A stretch of 64,000 bases of DNA from Polaromonas sp. (GCF_010365105.1 NZ_JAAFGZ010000010.1:1-64000); one strand, 5' to 3'; counted from the stretch's first letter, positions 27,201-36,426 are shown. A program made the numbers and translations. Notes: generated from the sequence alone by a model not told the origin.

Positions 27201-30200
27201 ATGAAGCTTGACATCACGCTGCGCACTCGCCTGGTCATGCTCGTGCTGGTGGCCACCATTCCCCTGTTTGGCCTGGCCATCGTCGGCGCGGTGCTGACAT
27301 CCGGCAAAGCTGTCAGCCAGGCCCGGCAAAATCTGGAATTTTCCGCATCGCTGGTTGCCGCCAACCAGGAGCGCGTTGCTGCCTCTGCGCATCAGCTACT
27401 GACCGCCATTGCCAGTATGCCGCTCGTGCAGGAAGACCGGGACGCAGATTGCCAGCAATATCTGCAGCTTGTGAATTCGCAGGCGCTGGGCTATGCCAAT
27501 TTGGGTATTGTGGGAATTGACGGGCATATACGCTGCCTCGCCGTGGGGGAACGCCGGGGTGAATTCGCCGGGGACCGCCCGTATTTCCAGACCGCCATTG
27601 CGCGCAAGGGTTTTGTGGCGAGTGGTTTTCTGCATGGTCGCGGCACTGGAAACCCTGTTGTTTTCTTTGCGCAGCCCGTTGTCAATAAACAGGGAAACAT
27701 CAGCGCTGTCGCCTTCGCTGCTGTCAACCTGACAGAACTCTCAAAGTCCCTTTCCGACGCACCCTTGCCAAACGGGACCCACTTTGTCGTGACGGACCGC
27801 CAGGGCATTGTGCTGGCCGCCAATCTCGAAAACCCCATGGCGATCGGGAAAGCGCTGCGTGATCCAGCACTTCTGGCGGCGGTAAAAGCGGGTGTAGCGG
27901 GGAGGCACGAAGGCGAGGATTTTGCGGGTGCACAACAGATCTATGCATTTCAGCCCAGCGGCAAGTCGGCTGAAGCGCCATTTTTTGTGGCGGTGAGCGT
28001 GGACAAGGACGAGGTGCTCGCGCCGGCCCGTCAGCGGCTGGTGCTGGTTTATCTGGCCCTGACGCTGGTTGCCGCTCTCGGGGGCTGGATTGCCTGGGTG
28101 CTGGGTGGCCGTGCCATTGTGAAACCCGTCGCTGAAATTCTGGCTGCCACGCGCCAGCTTCAGGCGGGGCGGCTTGATGTGCGCATTGCGCTGGAATCTG
28201 AAGATGCGCCGGGTGAATTTACGCAAATCTCGACGGGTTTCAACCGCATGGCCGAATCCATGCAGGCGAGTCAGCTGGCGCTTGAAGCCGAGCTGGCGCG
28301 CAGCAGGTCAATCCAGGAAAAATTGCAGGATGCGCAACGCCTGGCGCGCATTGGCTACTGGCAGTTTGACCTGCCGACCGGACAGCTTTGCCTGTCCAGC
28401 GAGATTTTTGATTTCTTCGGTATCGACGCTTCGTTGTTTGAGGGGAACCATGGCAGTTTGCTCACCCGGGTCCACCACGGCGACCGGCAGGCTTTCCAGG
28501 CTGCGTACGACACCGCCATTCAAACCGGAACCAACCTCGACATCGAATTCCGCGTGGTCCTTCCTGGCGGGCATGTCCGCTGGATTCATCAATTCGGCCT
28601 GACCAGTGACAGCCGCGAAGCCGGGGAATCCTTGCAGCGCACCGGGGTGATCCAGGACATCACCGTGCGCAAGAATGCCGAACTGGCCCTGTTTCGCAGC
28701 ACCGAGCTATTGAACCGCACGGGCGCGCTGGCCAAGGTGGGGAGCTGGGAGTTGCTTGTCGACACCATGACGCTTTGCTGGTCGGAAGAAACCTACCGAA
28801 TTCATGGCGTCGATCCTTCACGGGACGTGAGCTTTGAAGACGGCCTCAGTTTTTTTGAAACCGACGCCCAGCGTGCCGTCAATGCGGCCGTCCGGTCAGC
28901 CATCGACGACGCCGCACCATGGGACATCGAGCTTCCTCTGGTCACCGCTGCAGGAAAGCCGATCTGGGTGCGCATCCAGGGATACGCCCTACTCGAAAAC
29001 GGCAAGGTCGTGCGGCTGATGGGGGCGATCCAGGACCTCACCGCGCAGCACCAGGCGAGCGCGCATGCGCGCCTGCTGCAAGCCTGTATATCCCACCAGA
29101 ATGACGCGGTGATGATCACCGACGCCGAGTCGGTTGAAGCGCCGGGGCCGCGCATTGTGTTTGTCAATCACGCCTTCGAGCGTATGACAGGCTACAGCCG
29201 TGAAGAGGTATTGGGGAAGTCGCCGCGCTTGCTGCAAGGCAGCAACACCCAACGAAACGAACTTGACCGGATACGGGGAAAGCTCAAAAAGTGGCAGCCT
29301 GTCCGGTCCGAACTGATCAACTACACCAAAGGCGGAAGCGAGTTCTGGGTCGAGATGGACATTGTCCCAATCACCAACGAAAAAGGCTGGTTTACCCACT
29401 GGGTGGCCGTTGAGCGCGATATCACCGAGCGCAAACGCGCCGAGCAAGCCCTTGCCAGCAGCGAGCAGCGCTACGCCGCGCTGTTCAATACGGCGCCAGT
29501 TTCCATGTGGGTATATGACATTGCGACGATGCGTTTTCTCGCCGTGAACCAGGCGGCTTGCCAGGCTTATGGCTATTCGGAAACGGAATTCCTGTCGATG
29601 AGCATTTTTGACATTCGGCCCGCCGCCGAGCATGCGGGACTGCGCCAGTGGCTGAGTGATCCCCTGCGAAAAAATGCCGTCTGGCACGATGTGCGCAAGG
29701 ACGGCTCGCTGTTCGCGGTCGAAACGGTGTCCCGGCCGGTTCACTATGCCGGCCGGAATGCGCGCTTTGTCATTGCGCTGGACAAAACCGTCCAGGAAAA
29801 AACCGAAAAGGAGGCGCAGGAATACCTGTTCACCCTTCAGCGCGCGGCAGACGCCGCCCAGGCCATCACCTGGCATCGCACGCTCGAAGGAACCATGCAG
29901 GAGATTGCCGACCAGGCGCGAGGCGTCATCGGCGCGCACCAGGCTGTCGTTTGCCTGAGCGCCGACAGCCTGCATCCGCAAACCATGCATGCGCTTTCGC
30001 TCTCGGAAAAGTATGAAACCTATCGAAGCTTGATGAAACCGACTGACGGCAGCGCCATCCATGAGGTCGTGTGCGAGAACAACCGATCCGTACGCATGAG
30101 CCAGGCCGAGCTTGAAGCTCACCCCGCACTTCGGAATTTTGGCAGCTACGGTCGGACGGCTCCTCCCATGCGCGGCTTGCTGGCCGTTCCGCTGATGGGT

Positions 30201-31463
30201 CGGGACGGAAAAAATTTCGGTGTCCTGCAGCTGTCCGACAAATACGAAGGCGAGTTCACCAAGCAGGATGAATACGTTGCATTGGAATTGAGCCACCTGG
30301 CTTCGGCCGGCCTGGAAAACTCGAAACTCCTCGAAGAAATCAGCCAGCTCAATGCGGGGCTGGAACAAAAGGTGGCGGAACGCACCGCTGCGCTGGTTCG
30401 ACAGGAAGCTTTGTTCCGGGCGCTGGCCGAGCAGGCCCCGCAGATGGTCTGGACTGCCAGCCCGGACGGGCGCGCCACCTACTTCAACCGGGCATGGTTT
30501 GACCTGATGGGCGGCGCATTGACGGACTGGACCGGCTACCAATGGCTGGCGGCTGTTCATCCGGACGATGTCACTGCCATCAAGAGCACATGGGCCGTTT
30601 CCAGGGAAAACCACTCCCCCTACGCGGGACTCCGGCGGCTGAGGGCCACCGATGGCAGTTTCCACACCATGGCTTACCGGGCGTCCCCGGTGCTTGATGC
30701 GCACGGTGACGTTGCCTTTTGGGTGGGAATCGATGCAGACATCACGGAAATCAAGGCCATTGAGGCGGCATTGCGGCTGTCAAACCAGGAACTGGAAGCC
30801 TTTTCATATTCCGTGTCGCATGATCTTCGCTCGCCACTCAATACCATCGACGGCTTCAGCAGGCTGCTTGCCAAGCAACTAACGCCACAAATAGCGGGCG
30901 ACGCCGGTGTCAAGGCGAGTCATTATCTGATGCGCATCCAGGCAGGCGTGGCACAAATGGGCCAGTTGATCGAGGATTTGCTGTCCCTGTCAAAGGTTTC
31001 TCGTGCTCCCTTGCATACCGTGCCGGTGGACCTGTCGCTGCTGGCGCGCAAGCTGCTGGAGGACTGGAAAACACGCCAGCCCGACCGGCAGGTGATGGTG
31101 ACGGTTGAAGACGGACTGCTGGCCCATGGGGATGAAAGGCTGGTTCGGGTGGTGATGGAGAATCTGCTGGCCAACGCGTGGAAATTTACCGGGCAAAAGG
31201 CGCAGGCTGAAATCAAGGTCGGCCGGCAATCCGACCCTGCCGGTTTGGCGGTCTTTTTTATAAAAGACAACGGCGCAGGCTTTGACATGGCTTACGTCGA
31301 CAAACTGTTTCATCCCTTCCAGCGGCTGCACAGCGATTCAGAGTTTTCTGGAACCGGTATCGGACTGGCCACCGTGAGCCGCGTGATCAAGCGGCACGGT
31401 GGGCGCATATGGGCAGAGTCAGTGCTGTCGCAGGGCACCACGTTTTTCTTCACGCTGTCCTAG
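27201..31463 (+). CDS. Large multi-PAS/GAF sensor histidine kinase
   Basis: A 1420-residue membrane sensor. Order of domains: transmembrane helix (10-32), extracytoplasmic Cache/PDC domain (35-275), transmembrane helix (278-300), HAMP (300-355), PAS 1 (370-490), PAS 2 (500-620), PAS 3 (625-750), PAS 4 (755-875), GAF (880-1040), PAS 5 (1055-1180), HisKA with H1207 in SYSVSHDLRSPLNT, and HATPase with ANAWKFT, DNGAGFD and GTGIGLA. No receiver is attached, so the Rcp-type protein just upstream is the likely acceptor. PAS 3 is LOV-like (VLGKSPRLLQG) but lacks the flavin-binding cysteine. The signals sensed are unknown. Confidence 0.93.
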   Translation: MKLDITLRTRLVMLVLVATIPLFGLAIVGAVLTSGKAVSQARQNLEFSASLVAANQERVAASAHQLLTAIASMPLVQEDRDADCQQYLQLVNSQALGYANLGIVGIDGHIRCLAVGERRGEFAGDRPYFQTAIARKGFVASGFLHGRGTGNPVVFFAQPVVNKQGNISAVAFAAVNLTELSKSLSDAPLPNGTHFVVTDRQGIVLAANLENPMAIGKALRDPALLAAVKAGVAGRHEGEDFAGAQQIYAFQPSGKSAEAPFFVAVSVDKDEVLAPARQRLVLVYLALTLVAALGGWIAWVLGGRAIVKPVAEILAATRQLQAGRLDVRIALESEDAPGEFTQISTGFNRMAESMQASQLALEAELARSRSIQEKLQDAQRLARIGYWQFDLPTGQLCLSSEIFDFFGIDASLFEGNHGSLLTRVHHGDRQAFQAAYDTAIQTGTNLDIEFRVVLPGGHVRWIHQFGLTSDSREAGESLQRTGVIQDITVRKNAELALFRSTELLNRTGALAKVGSWELLVDTMTLCWSEETYRIHGVDPSRDVSFEDGLSFFETDAQRAVNAAVRSAIDDAAPWDIELPLVTAAGKPIWVRIQGYALLENGKVVRLMGAIQDLTAQHQASAHARLLQACISHQNDAVMITDAESVEAPGPRIVFVNHAFERMTGYSREEVLGKSPRLLQGSNTQRNELDRIRGKLKKWQPVRSELINYTKGGSEFWVEMDIVPITNEKGWFTHWVAVERDITERKRAEQALASSEQRYAALFNTAPVSMWVYDIATMRFLAVNQAACQAYGYSETEFLSMSIFDIRPAAEHAGLRQWLSDPLRKNAVWHDVRKDGSLFAVETVSRPVHYAGRNARFVIALDKTVQEKTEKEAQEYLFTLQRAADAAQAITWHRTLEGTMQEIADQARGVIGAHQAVVCLSADSLHPQTMHALSLSEKYETYRSLMKPTDGSAIHEVVCENNRSVRMSQAELEAHPALRNFGSYGRTAPPMRGLLAVPLMGRDGKNFGVLQLSDKYEGEFTKQDEYVALELSHLASAGLENSKLLEEISQLNAGLEQKVAERTAALVRQEALFRALAEQAPQMVWTASPDGRATYFNRAWFDLMGGALTDWTGYQWLAAVHPDDVTAIKSTWAVSRENHSPYAGLRRLRATDGSFHTMAYRASPVLDAHGDVAFWVGIDADITEIKAIEAALRLSNQELEAFSYSVSHDLRSPLNTIDGFSRLLAKQLTPQIAGDAGVKASHYLMRIQAGVAQMGQLIEDLLSLSKVSRAPLHTVPVDLSLLARKLLEDWKTRQPDRQVMVTVEDGLLAHGDERLVRVVMENLLANAWKFTGQKAQAEIKVGRQSDPAGLAVFFIKDNGAGFDMAYVDKLFHPFQRLHSDSEFSGTGIGLATVSRVIKRHGGRIWAESVLSQGTTFFFTLS

Positions 31464-31746
31464 TGTTGCGCCGTGCGCAAAGAGTCGGGGGATCGCGTCG
31501 CCATCGACGTGTATCCCTGGTCAAGGCTGAAGTCTTGGCAAGGGATGCAATGCCGCGATGCGCGCCGAGGGCCAGCGAGAACCGGCAGTTTTCGCATGAC
31601 GCGACACGGGTCCAGGGCTCGCCGCGGCCCGTCAAGTGTTGTGTCTTTGTGTAGATAGACAGGAATTTTGAGTTGATCCAAATAAAACTTATTAATTTGA
31701 TTAAGATTACATCTGTGACAAATTTAAACTATTTTGAAGTGCCTTG
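31464..31746. other. Intergenic leader before the HTH-receiver gene
   Basis: A 283-base gap. The first 180 bases are GC-rich with no gene that I can support. The last 90 bases are AT-rich and look like a promoter region, with TTGATTAAGATTACATC at 31697-31713 and CTGTGACAAATTTAAAC at 31714-31730. The TGTGACAA element also occurs in the leader of the cyclase-kinase operon. No terminator with a clear T run follows the large kinase. Confidence 0.4.
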
Positions 31747-32388
31747 ATGTCGCGTGAACCAAAAACCTTCGAAGCTGCCATTACCGCCAGCGATTTTTCA
31801 AGTGAAGATTACTGCGGGACCAGCTATGCAGCCAAAATGCTGGGCTTGTCTGTAGCAACGGTCCAGTCACTGGTCGAAAAAGGCGAAATCGATGCCTGGA
31901 AAACGCTCGGTGGTCACCGGCGCATTGCCTTGCAGTCGCTTAACGCCTACCTGACCAAGCACAGCCCGCAGCTTTCGCGTGCCGATCTTCACCCCAAGCA
32001 CCGCTTGCGCGTGCTGGTGGTTGAGGACGACGAGTCAACACGTGACCTCTACCGATGCCATTTTGACGAGTGGGACTTGCCTGTCGACTGCACCTGGATG
32101 ACATCGGCGCTGGACGCCCTGATGGACATTGCCAGCATGCGGCCGGACCTGCTGATTGCCGATCTGTCCATGCCGGGCGTCGACGGGATCGAGATGCTCA
32201 GGACCATCAAGCGCAACCAGCAATTGGCAGACATGCAGATTGTGGTGATCAGCGGGATGGCGGTGGATGCCATTGCCGCGCGCGGCGGTCTTCCGCCACA
32301 GGCGCGCCTGGTTCAGAAGCCGGTCAATTTCGACTGGCTGCAGGGCTATGTCACCGCACTGGTCATGGCCAATGCGAAGTGGCGCTGA
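31747..32388 (+). CDS. Response regulator with N-terminal excisionase/MerR-type HTH
   Basis: A 213-residue protein with the DNA-binding domain first: YAAKMLGLSVATVQSLVEKG followed by EIDAWKTLGGHRRI (residues 22-62), a helix-turn-helix with wing of the excisionase/BldC type. A receiver domain follows (80-205) with EDDE acidic pocket, phospho-acceptor Asp in LLIADLSMPGVDG, Ser in VVISG and Lys in LVQKPVNF, all intact. The HTH-then-receiver order is the reverse of classic regulators. A TTG three bases upstream is an alternative start. It lies 54 bases before a PAS kinase that lacks its phospho-accepting His, so its phosphate may come from another kinase. Confidence 0.88.
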   Translation: MSREPKTFEAAITASDFSSEDYCGTSYAAKMLGLSVATVQSLVEKGEIDAWKTLGGHRRIALQSLNAYLTKHSPQLSRADLHPKHRLRVLVVEDDESTRDLYRCHFDEWDLPVDCTWMTSALDALMDIASMRPDLLIADLSMPGVDGIEMLRTIKRNQQLADMQIVVISGMAVDAIAARGGLPPQARLVQKPVNFDWLQGYVTALVMANAKWR

Positions 32389-32442
32389 CCTGCTCGCCGA
32401 TGCGTATTTCAGCTTCTCACCACCTATGCCGGTTTGCCTGCC

Positions 32443-34002
32443 ATGACCCGATTTCTGGACAAGTTCCGGGTAAACCCGCCCGGCAACGTGCCCCTGAACA
32501 GCCCCCAAGATGTCAACGTCATCGCTCCGTCAGTACGGCATGAATGGGGCATCGAGGACCTGACGCTGGACGGCATTGTCCTGCTTGACCACCAGCTCGT
32601 CGTTGTTGACGCCAATCCACGGGCGCTCGGGTTTCTGCACACCTCCCTGTCCGTCATCAGCGGTTACAGCCTGTGGGATGTTGTGTCCCAGGAAACCGCC
32701 AGCCAGCATGAAGAGGCGGCCAAACAGGCACTCGTGGATTCGGATCAATACGTGTTCGTTGTCCATGAAAGCTTTGAAAACAGCTGGGTTGAATACACCC
32801 TGCGGCGCTGCGCTGCCGGTTACATCGCCAACCTGCGCGAAGCGGGGCCGGCGCAAAAGTACCAGCGCCTGCTGGAAGACAGCAAACGCTACAACCAGCT
32901 GATCTTTGAAGCCAATCCGAATGTGATGTGGGTGTTCGACCGGACTTCGCTTCAAATCTTTGCGGTCAACCAGGCCGCCATCCGGTTTTACGGCATTGCA
33001 CGCAAGACCTTCATGACGCTCGGAATGGATGCGCTTTTTCCTGAAGGAGAGGGCGCTGAACTGCTGCATTCGCTGCATACCGGCAAGGAAGGCCAGTCCG
33101 AGATGCGGCTGTGCCGGCAGAAAAAAATGGACGGCAAGGCAGTCCTGGTTGAACTCGCCTGGAGCCAGGTCAAGTGGAATGGCCACGAGGCGGTGCTGGT
33201 CAGCCTGGCCGATATCAGCGACCGGCACATGGCCGACACGGTTCTCAAGAAGTCCAATGCCGAGCTGCAGCAGACCCTGCTGGCGCAGCAGGCTGAACTG
33301 AAAAATGCCCGGCACGACCTGCTGACCTTCACCCAGGCGGTATCCACCGACCTGCAGGATTCGCTGCATGTGGCCCAGGGTTTTGCGGCCAGGCTGGCTG
33401 AAAAGTATTCACCGGTACTGGACGATCAGGGTCTGCACTACGTCAGGCGCATCCAGGCCAGCATCAGCCAGCTCGCCAGGCTGGTGGATGACCTGCGAAC
33501 GCTGGCCCAGCTGCCGCTTCGTTCCGGAACGTTGGAAATGGTTGACCTGGTGCCCGTCTGTCGTTCCCTGTTCGCCGATCTGCGCAAGATCGATCCGGAC
33601 CGGGATGTGACGATCGAGATGGACAGCAGCCTGATGCTTGTCGGGAACCGGGGTCTTTTGACCACTGCCTTGTTCTGTCTTCTCGACAACGCCTGGAAAT
33701 TCACCGCCAAAAAGAGCGAAGCCTGGATCAAGGTCGGGCTGCTGCCTGGCAAGCTGCCAGGCGAAATGATCCTGCTGGTGGCTGACAACGGTGCAGGGTT
33801 CGATCCGGTCTACAGCGGCAATCTGTTCACGGCGTTTCAGCGCCTCCACTCTTCTGCCGACTTCACCGGAAATGGCCTTGGGCTGGCCATCGTCAAACGC
33901 GTGGCGCAGCTGCATGGCGGCACGGTATGGGCTGAAAGCCCTGAACAGATGGGCGCGAGCTTTTCCATGTCGCTGCCGCAGGCGCAACCCGTCGTTTCCT
34001 GA
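32443..34002 (+). CDS. PAS sensor kinase homologue lacking the phospho-accepting histidine
   Basis: A 519-residue cytoplasmic protein. Two PAS-like domains (about 35-135 and 150-265; second contains NPNVMWVFDRTSLQIFAVNQ) precede a HisKA-like helical hairpin and a HATPase domain with intact DNAWKFT, DNGAGFD and GNGLGLAI boxes. Where relatives, including the kinase ending at 31463, read VSHDLRSPL, this protein reads VSTDLQDSL: the catalytic His is Thr302 (codon ACC at 33346-33348). ATP binding should persist but autophosphorylation on His cannot. It could be a regulator of other kinases or an ATPase/phosphatase module. The upstream TTG at 32434 is a less likely start. Confidence 0.88.
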   Translation: MTRFLDKFRVNPPGNVPLNSPQDVNVIAPSVRHEWGIEDLTLDGIVLLDHQLVVVDANPRALGFLHTSLSVISGYSLWDVVSQETASQHEEAAKQALVDSDQYVFVVHESFENSWVEYTLRRCAAGYIANLREAGPAQKYQRLLEDSKRYNQLIFEANPNVMWVFDRTSLQIFAVNQAAIRFYGIARKTFMTLGMDALFPEGEGAELLHSLHTGKEGQSEMRLCRQKKMDGKAVLVELAWSQVKWNGHEAVLVSLADISDRHMADTVLKKSNAELQQTLLAQQAELKNARHDLLTFTQAVSTDLQDSLHVAQGFAARLAEKYSPVLDDQGLHYVRRIQASISQLARLVDDLRTLAQLPLRSGTLEMVDLVPVCRSLFADLRKIDPDRDVTIEMDSSLMLVGNRGLLTTALFCLLDNAWKFTAKKSEAWIKVGLLPGKLPGEMILLVADNGAGFDPVYSGNLFTAFQRLHSSADFTGNGLGLAIVKRVAQLHGGTVWAESPEQMGASFSMSLPQAQPVVS

Positions 34003-34153
34003 GTCCGGTTTTTTCGCCATCGGCGGTGCATCTCGACCCGGGACCGTTTACAGGGCGCGCATCCTGAAAATCGGATCTTGGACGGGGCAGTCGGCAGGCC
34101 GTTGAACGGCTTGCGTTGTGCCCGCAGACCGTCTTGCTCCATCCACGTTATAT

Positions 34154-34174
34154 TTGACGTTTACGTCAACGTAA
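34154..34174. promoter_or_regulatory. LiuR-type operator upstream of liuR
   Basis: TTGACGTTTACGTCAACGTAA is a near-palindrome with the ACGTNNACGT pattern known for MerR-family LiuR sites. It lies about 80 bases before the liuR start and resembles the perfect site at 34658-34679, sharing TTGACGTTTACGT. It probably mediates autoregulation. Confidence 0.75.
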
Positions 34175-34254
34175 GAAGCTGCGGATCACGGCCGCAGCAC
34201 GTTATCGGATTTTGCTTTTGTGCTGTCGCCTCAGTCGGGCTTTTAATTCCTCTC

Positions 34255-34650
34255 ATGGCCACTACCTACACCATCAGCGATCTCGCCAAAGAGTTTGACC
34301 TGACCACCCGCGCCATGCGCTTTTACGAAGACATGGGCCTGCTTCAGCCTGAGCGCGAAGGGCCGGGTGGACGCAACCGCGTGTATTCGGCGCGCGACCG
34401 CACGCGGCTCAAGCTCACACTGCGCGCCAAGCGCCTGGGGCTGTCGCTGACGGAAGCGAAAGAAATCATCGACTCCTATGACAGCCCGCGCGACACGGCG
34501 CCACAATTGAGAAAATTCCTGGACATCCTGACCGACCACCGCCAAAAGCTCCAAGCCCAGATGGTCGATCTGCAGGCCAACCTGGACGAGCTCCGCGTCC
34601 ATGAAAAAGAAACCAGAATGCTGCTTTCAAAGGCTGAAAAGTCAAAATAA
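34255..34650 (+). CDS. liuR: MerR-family regulator of leucine/isovalerate degradation
   Basis: A 131-residue MerR-type protein: winged helix with YTISDLAKEFDLTTRAMRFY (residues 4-23) and GLLQPEREGPGGRNRVYSARD, followed by a dimerisation coiled coil (80-125). The family LiuR controls branched-chain amino acid and isovaleryl-CoA catabolism in proteobacteria. Context supports this: it is followed by thioesterase and isovaleryl-CoA dehydrogenase genes, and palindromic operators with LiuR-like sequence flank it on both sides. The ATG at 34255 aligns with MerR N termini; the frame is open further upstream through the operator, so a longer start is unlikely. Confidence 0.88.
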   Translation: MATTYTISDLAKEFDLTTRAMRFYEDMGLLQPEREGPGGRNRVYSARDRTRLKLTLRAKRLGLSLTEAKEIIDSYDSPRDTAPQLRKFLDILTDHRQKLQAQMVDLQANLDELRVHEKETRMLLSKAEKSK

Positions 34651-34657
34651 GTGATAA

Positions 34658-34679
34658 TTGACGTTTACGTAAACGTCAA
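34658..34679. promoter_or_regulatory. LiuR-type operator, perfect 22-bp palindrome
   Basis: The half-site TTGACGTTTAC (34658-34668) is followed directly by its exact reverse complement. It sits 8 bases after the liuR stop and 54 bases before the thioesterase-ivd operon. A perfect inverted repeat of this sequence is what a MerR dimer of the LiuR class would bind, so it is the likely control site for the operon beginning at 34734. Confidence 0.85.
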
Positions 34680-34733
34680 CCAAAAACCCCCGGTTCGAAG
34701 AACATCTTCGATCAACCTCTACAGGGAATTTTC

Positions 34734-35177
34734 ATGGATGCATCCACGGCGCCATCAGCGCTGTTCCAGCGAATCGAAGCGAGTTTCCTGCGCCAGGGCT
34801 TGATGCGGCACCTGGGTGCACGGCTGGTGCGGGTCGAGCCCGGCCTGTGCGAGGTGGCGCTGCCGTATTCGGAGCGTGTCAACCAGCAGCAGGGCGGCTT
34901 TCATGGCGGCGCCATGGGCGCGCTGGCCGACATCGCCGGCGGCTATGCGGCACTGACCCAGCTGGCGGACGAGATGGAAGTCACCACCGTCGAATACAAG
35001 ATCAATTTTCTGGCCGGTTTTGGCGACGGCGAGTTGCGTGCCGTGGGACGTGTCCTGCGGGCCGGCAAGCGCATCATCGTGACCACCGCTGACGTGATGC
35101 ACATGGACGACAGCGGCAAGGCCAGCGCCTGCGCGCTGATGCAGCAAACCCTTGCGCCCGTGCCCAAAAAATATTAG
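34734..35177 (+). CDS. PaaI-type hotdog-fold thioesterase
   Basis: A 147-residue single hotdog domain. The PaaI signature NQQQGGFHGGAMGALADIAGG is represented by QQGGFHGGAMGALADIAGG near residues 57-75, with the catalytic-area Asp in ALADIAGG. It should hydrolyse a CoA thioester, perhaps rescuing CoA from accumulated acyl intermediates. It is the first gene after the LiuR palindrome and precedes ivd by 42 bases, so it is probably part of the LiuR regulon. Confidence 0.87.
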   Translation: MDASTAPSALFQRIEASFLRQGLMRHLGARLVRVEPGLCEVALPYSERVNQQQGGFHGGAMGALADIAGGYAALTQLADEMEVTTVEYKINFLAGFGDGELRAVGRVLRAGKRIIVTTADVMHMDDSGKASACALMQQTLAPVPKKY

Positions 35178-35219
35178 TTTCCGCGCGCCCTTCAACCTCC
35201 TTAGCGAAAGATTTCAACC

Positions 35220-36401
35220 ATGAACAACATGCCAGGACTCAATTTCCAGCTCGGCGAAGACATCGACGCCCTGCGCGATGCGGTGCGCGACTTTGCGCAG
35301 GCTGAAATCGCGCCGCGTGCCGCCGAGCTGGACCGCACCGACCAGTTTCCCATGGACCTGTGGGAAAAGATGGGCGCGCTCGGCGTGCTGGGCATCACCG
35401 TCGGCGAGGAATACGGCGGTGCCGGCATGGGCTACCTGGCGCACATGATTGCCATGGAAGAAATCAGCCGCGCCAGCGCCTCGGTCGGCCTGAGCTATGG
35501 CGCGCACAGCAACCTGTGCGTCAACCAGGTCAAGCGCAACGGCACCGAAGCGCAGCGCCAGAAATACCTGCCCAAGCTGATCAGCGGCGAACATGTCGGC
35601 GCGCTGGCCATGAGCGAGCCGGGCGCGGGCAGCGACGTGATCTCGATGAAGCTCAAGGCCGAAGACAAGGGCGGCTATTACGTCCTGAACGGCAGCAAGA
35701 TGTGGATCACCAACGGTCCCGACGCCGACACACTGGTGGTCTATGCCAAGACCGAGCCCGAACTGGGCGCGCGCGGCGTCACCGCCTTCCTGATCGAAAA
35801 AGGCATGCCGGGCTTTTCCGTCGCCCAAAAGCTCGACAAGCTGGGCATGCGCGGCAGCCACACCGGTGAGCTGGTCTTCAACAATGTCGAAGTGCCGGCG
35901 CAAAACATTCTGGGCAACCTCAACGGCGGCGCCAAGGTGCTCATGAGCGGCCTCGACTACGAACGCGCCGTGCTGACCGGCGGGCCGCTCGGCATCATGC
36001 AGTCGGTGATGGACAGCGTGCTGCCCTACATCCACGACCGCAAGCAGTTCGGCCAGAGCATTGGCGAGTTCCAGCTGATCCAGGGCAAGGTGGCCGACAT
36101 GTACACCGTGCTGCAAGCCGGTCGCTCGTTCGCCTACACCGTGGCCAAGAACCTGGACATGCTGGGCAGCGACCATGTACGCCAGGTGCGCAAGGACTGC
36201 GCCTCGGTGATTTTGTGGTGCGCCGAAAAAGCCACCTGGATGGCCGGCGAAGGCATCCAGATCTACGGCGGCAACGGCTACATCAACGACTACCCGCTGG
36301 GCCGCCTGTGGCGCGATGCCAAGCTGTATGAAATTGGCGCCGGCACCAGTGAAATCCGCCGTATGCTGATCGGCCGCGAGCTGTTTGCCGAAACCATGTG
36401 A
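35220..36401 (+). CDS. liuA: Isovaleryl-CoA dehydrogenase
   Basis: A 393-residue FAD acyl-CoA dehydrogenase that converts isovaleryl-CoA to 3-methylcrotonyl-CoA in leucine breakdown. The catalytic base E248 lies in [10 protein letters not shown], the position used by isovaleryl-CoA dehydrogenases and not by the short-chain enzymes. Other signatures: [10 protein letters not shown] near 131, [11 protein letters not shown] near 160, and C-terminal [20 protein letters not shown]. Its reaction product is the substrate of the mccA/mccB carboxylase encoded 18-23 kb downstream. Confidence 0.95.
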   Translation: MNNMPGLNFQLGEDIDALRDAVRDFAQAEIAPRAAELDRTDQFPMDLWEKMGALGVLGITVGEEYGGAGMGYLAHMIAMEEISRASASVGLSYGAHSNLCVNQVKRNGTEAQRQKYLPKLISGEHVGALAMSEPGAGSDVISMKLKAEDKGGYYVLNGSKMWITNGPDADTLVVYAKTEPELGARGVTAFLIEKGMPGFSVAQKLDKLGMRGSHTGELVFNNVEVPAQNILGNLNGGAKVLMSGLDYERAVLTGGPLGIMQSVMDSVLPYIHDRKQFGQSIGEFQLIQGKVADMYTVLQAGRSFAYTVAKNLDMLGSDHVRQVRKDCASVILWCAEKATWMAGEGIQIYGGNGYINDYPLGRLWRDAKLYEIGAGTSEIRRMLIGRELFAETM

Positions 36402-36426
36402 CCGCACCCGGCAACTACACCCCCTT

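Noticed and set aside
29100..29430. PAS 3 of the large kinase as a LOV blue-light receptor.
   Set aside because: The adduct-forming cysteine is absent (KSPRLLQG), so normal LOV photochemistry is not expected.
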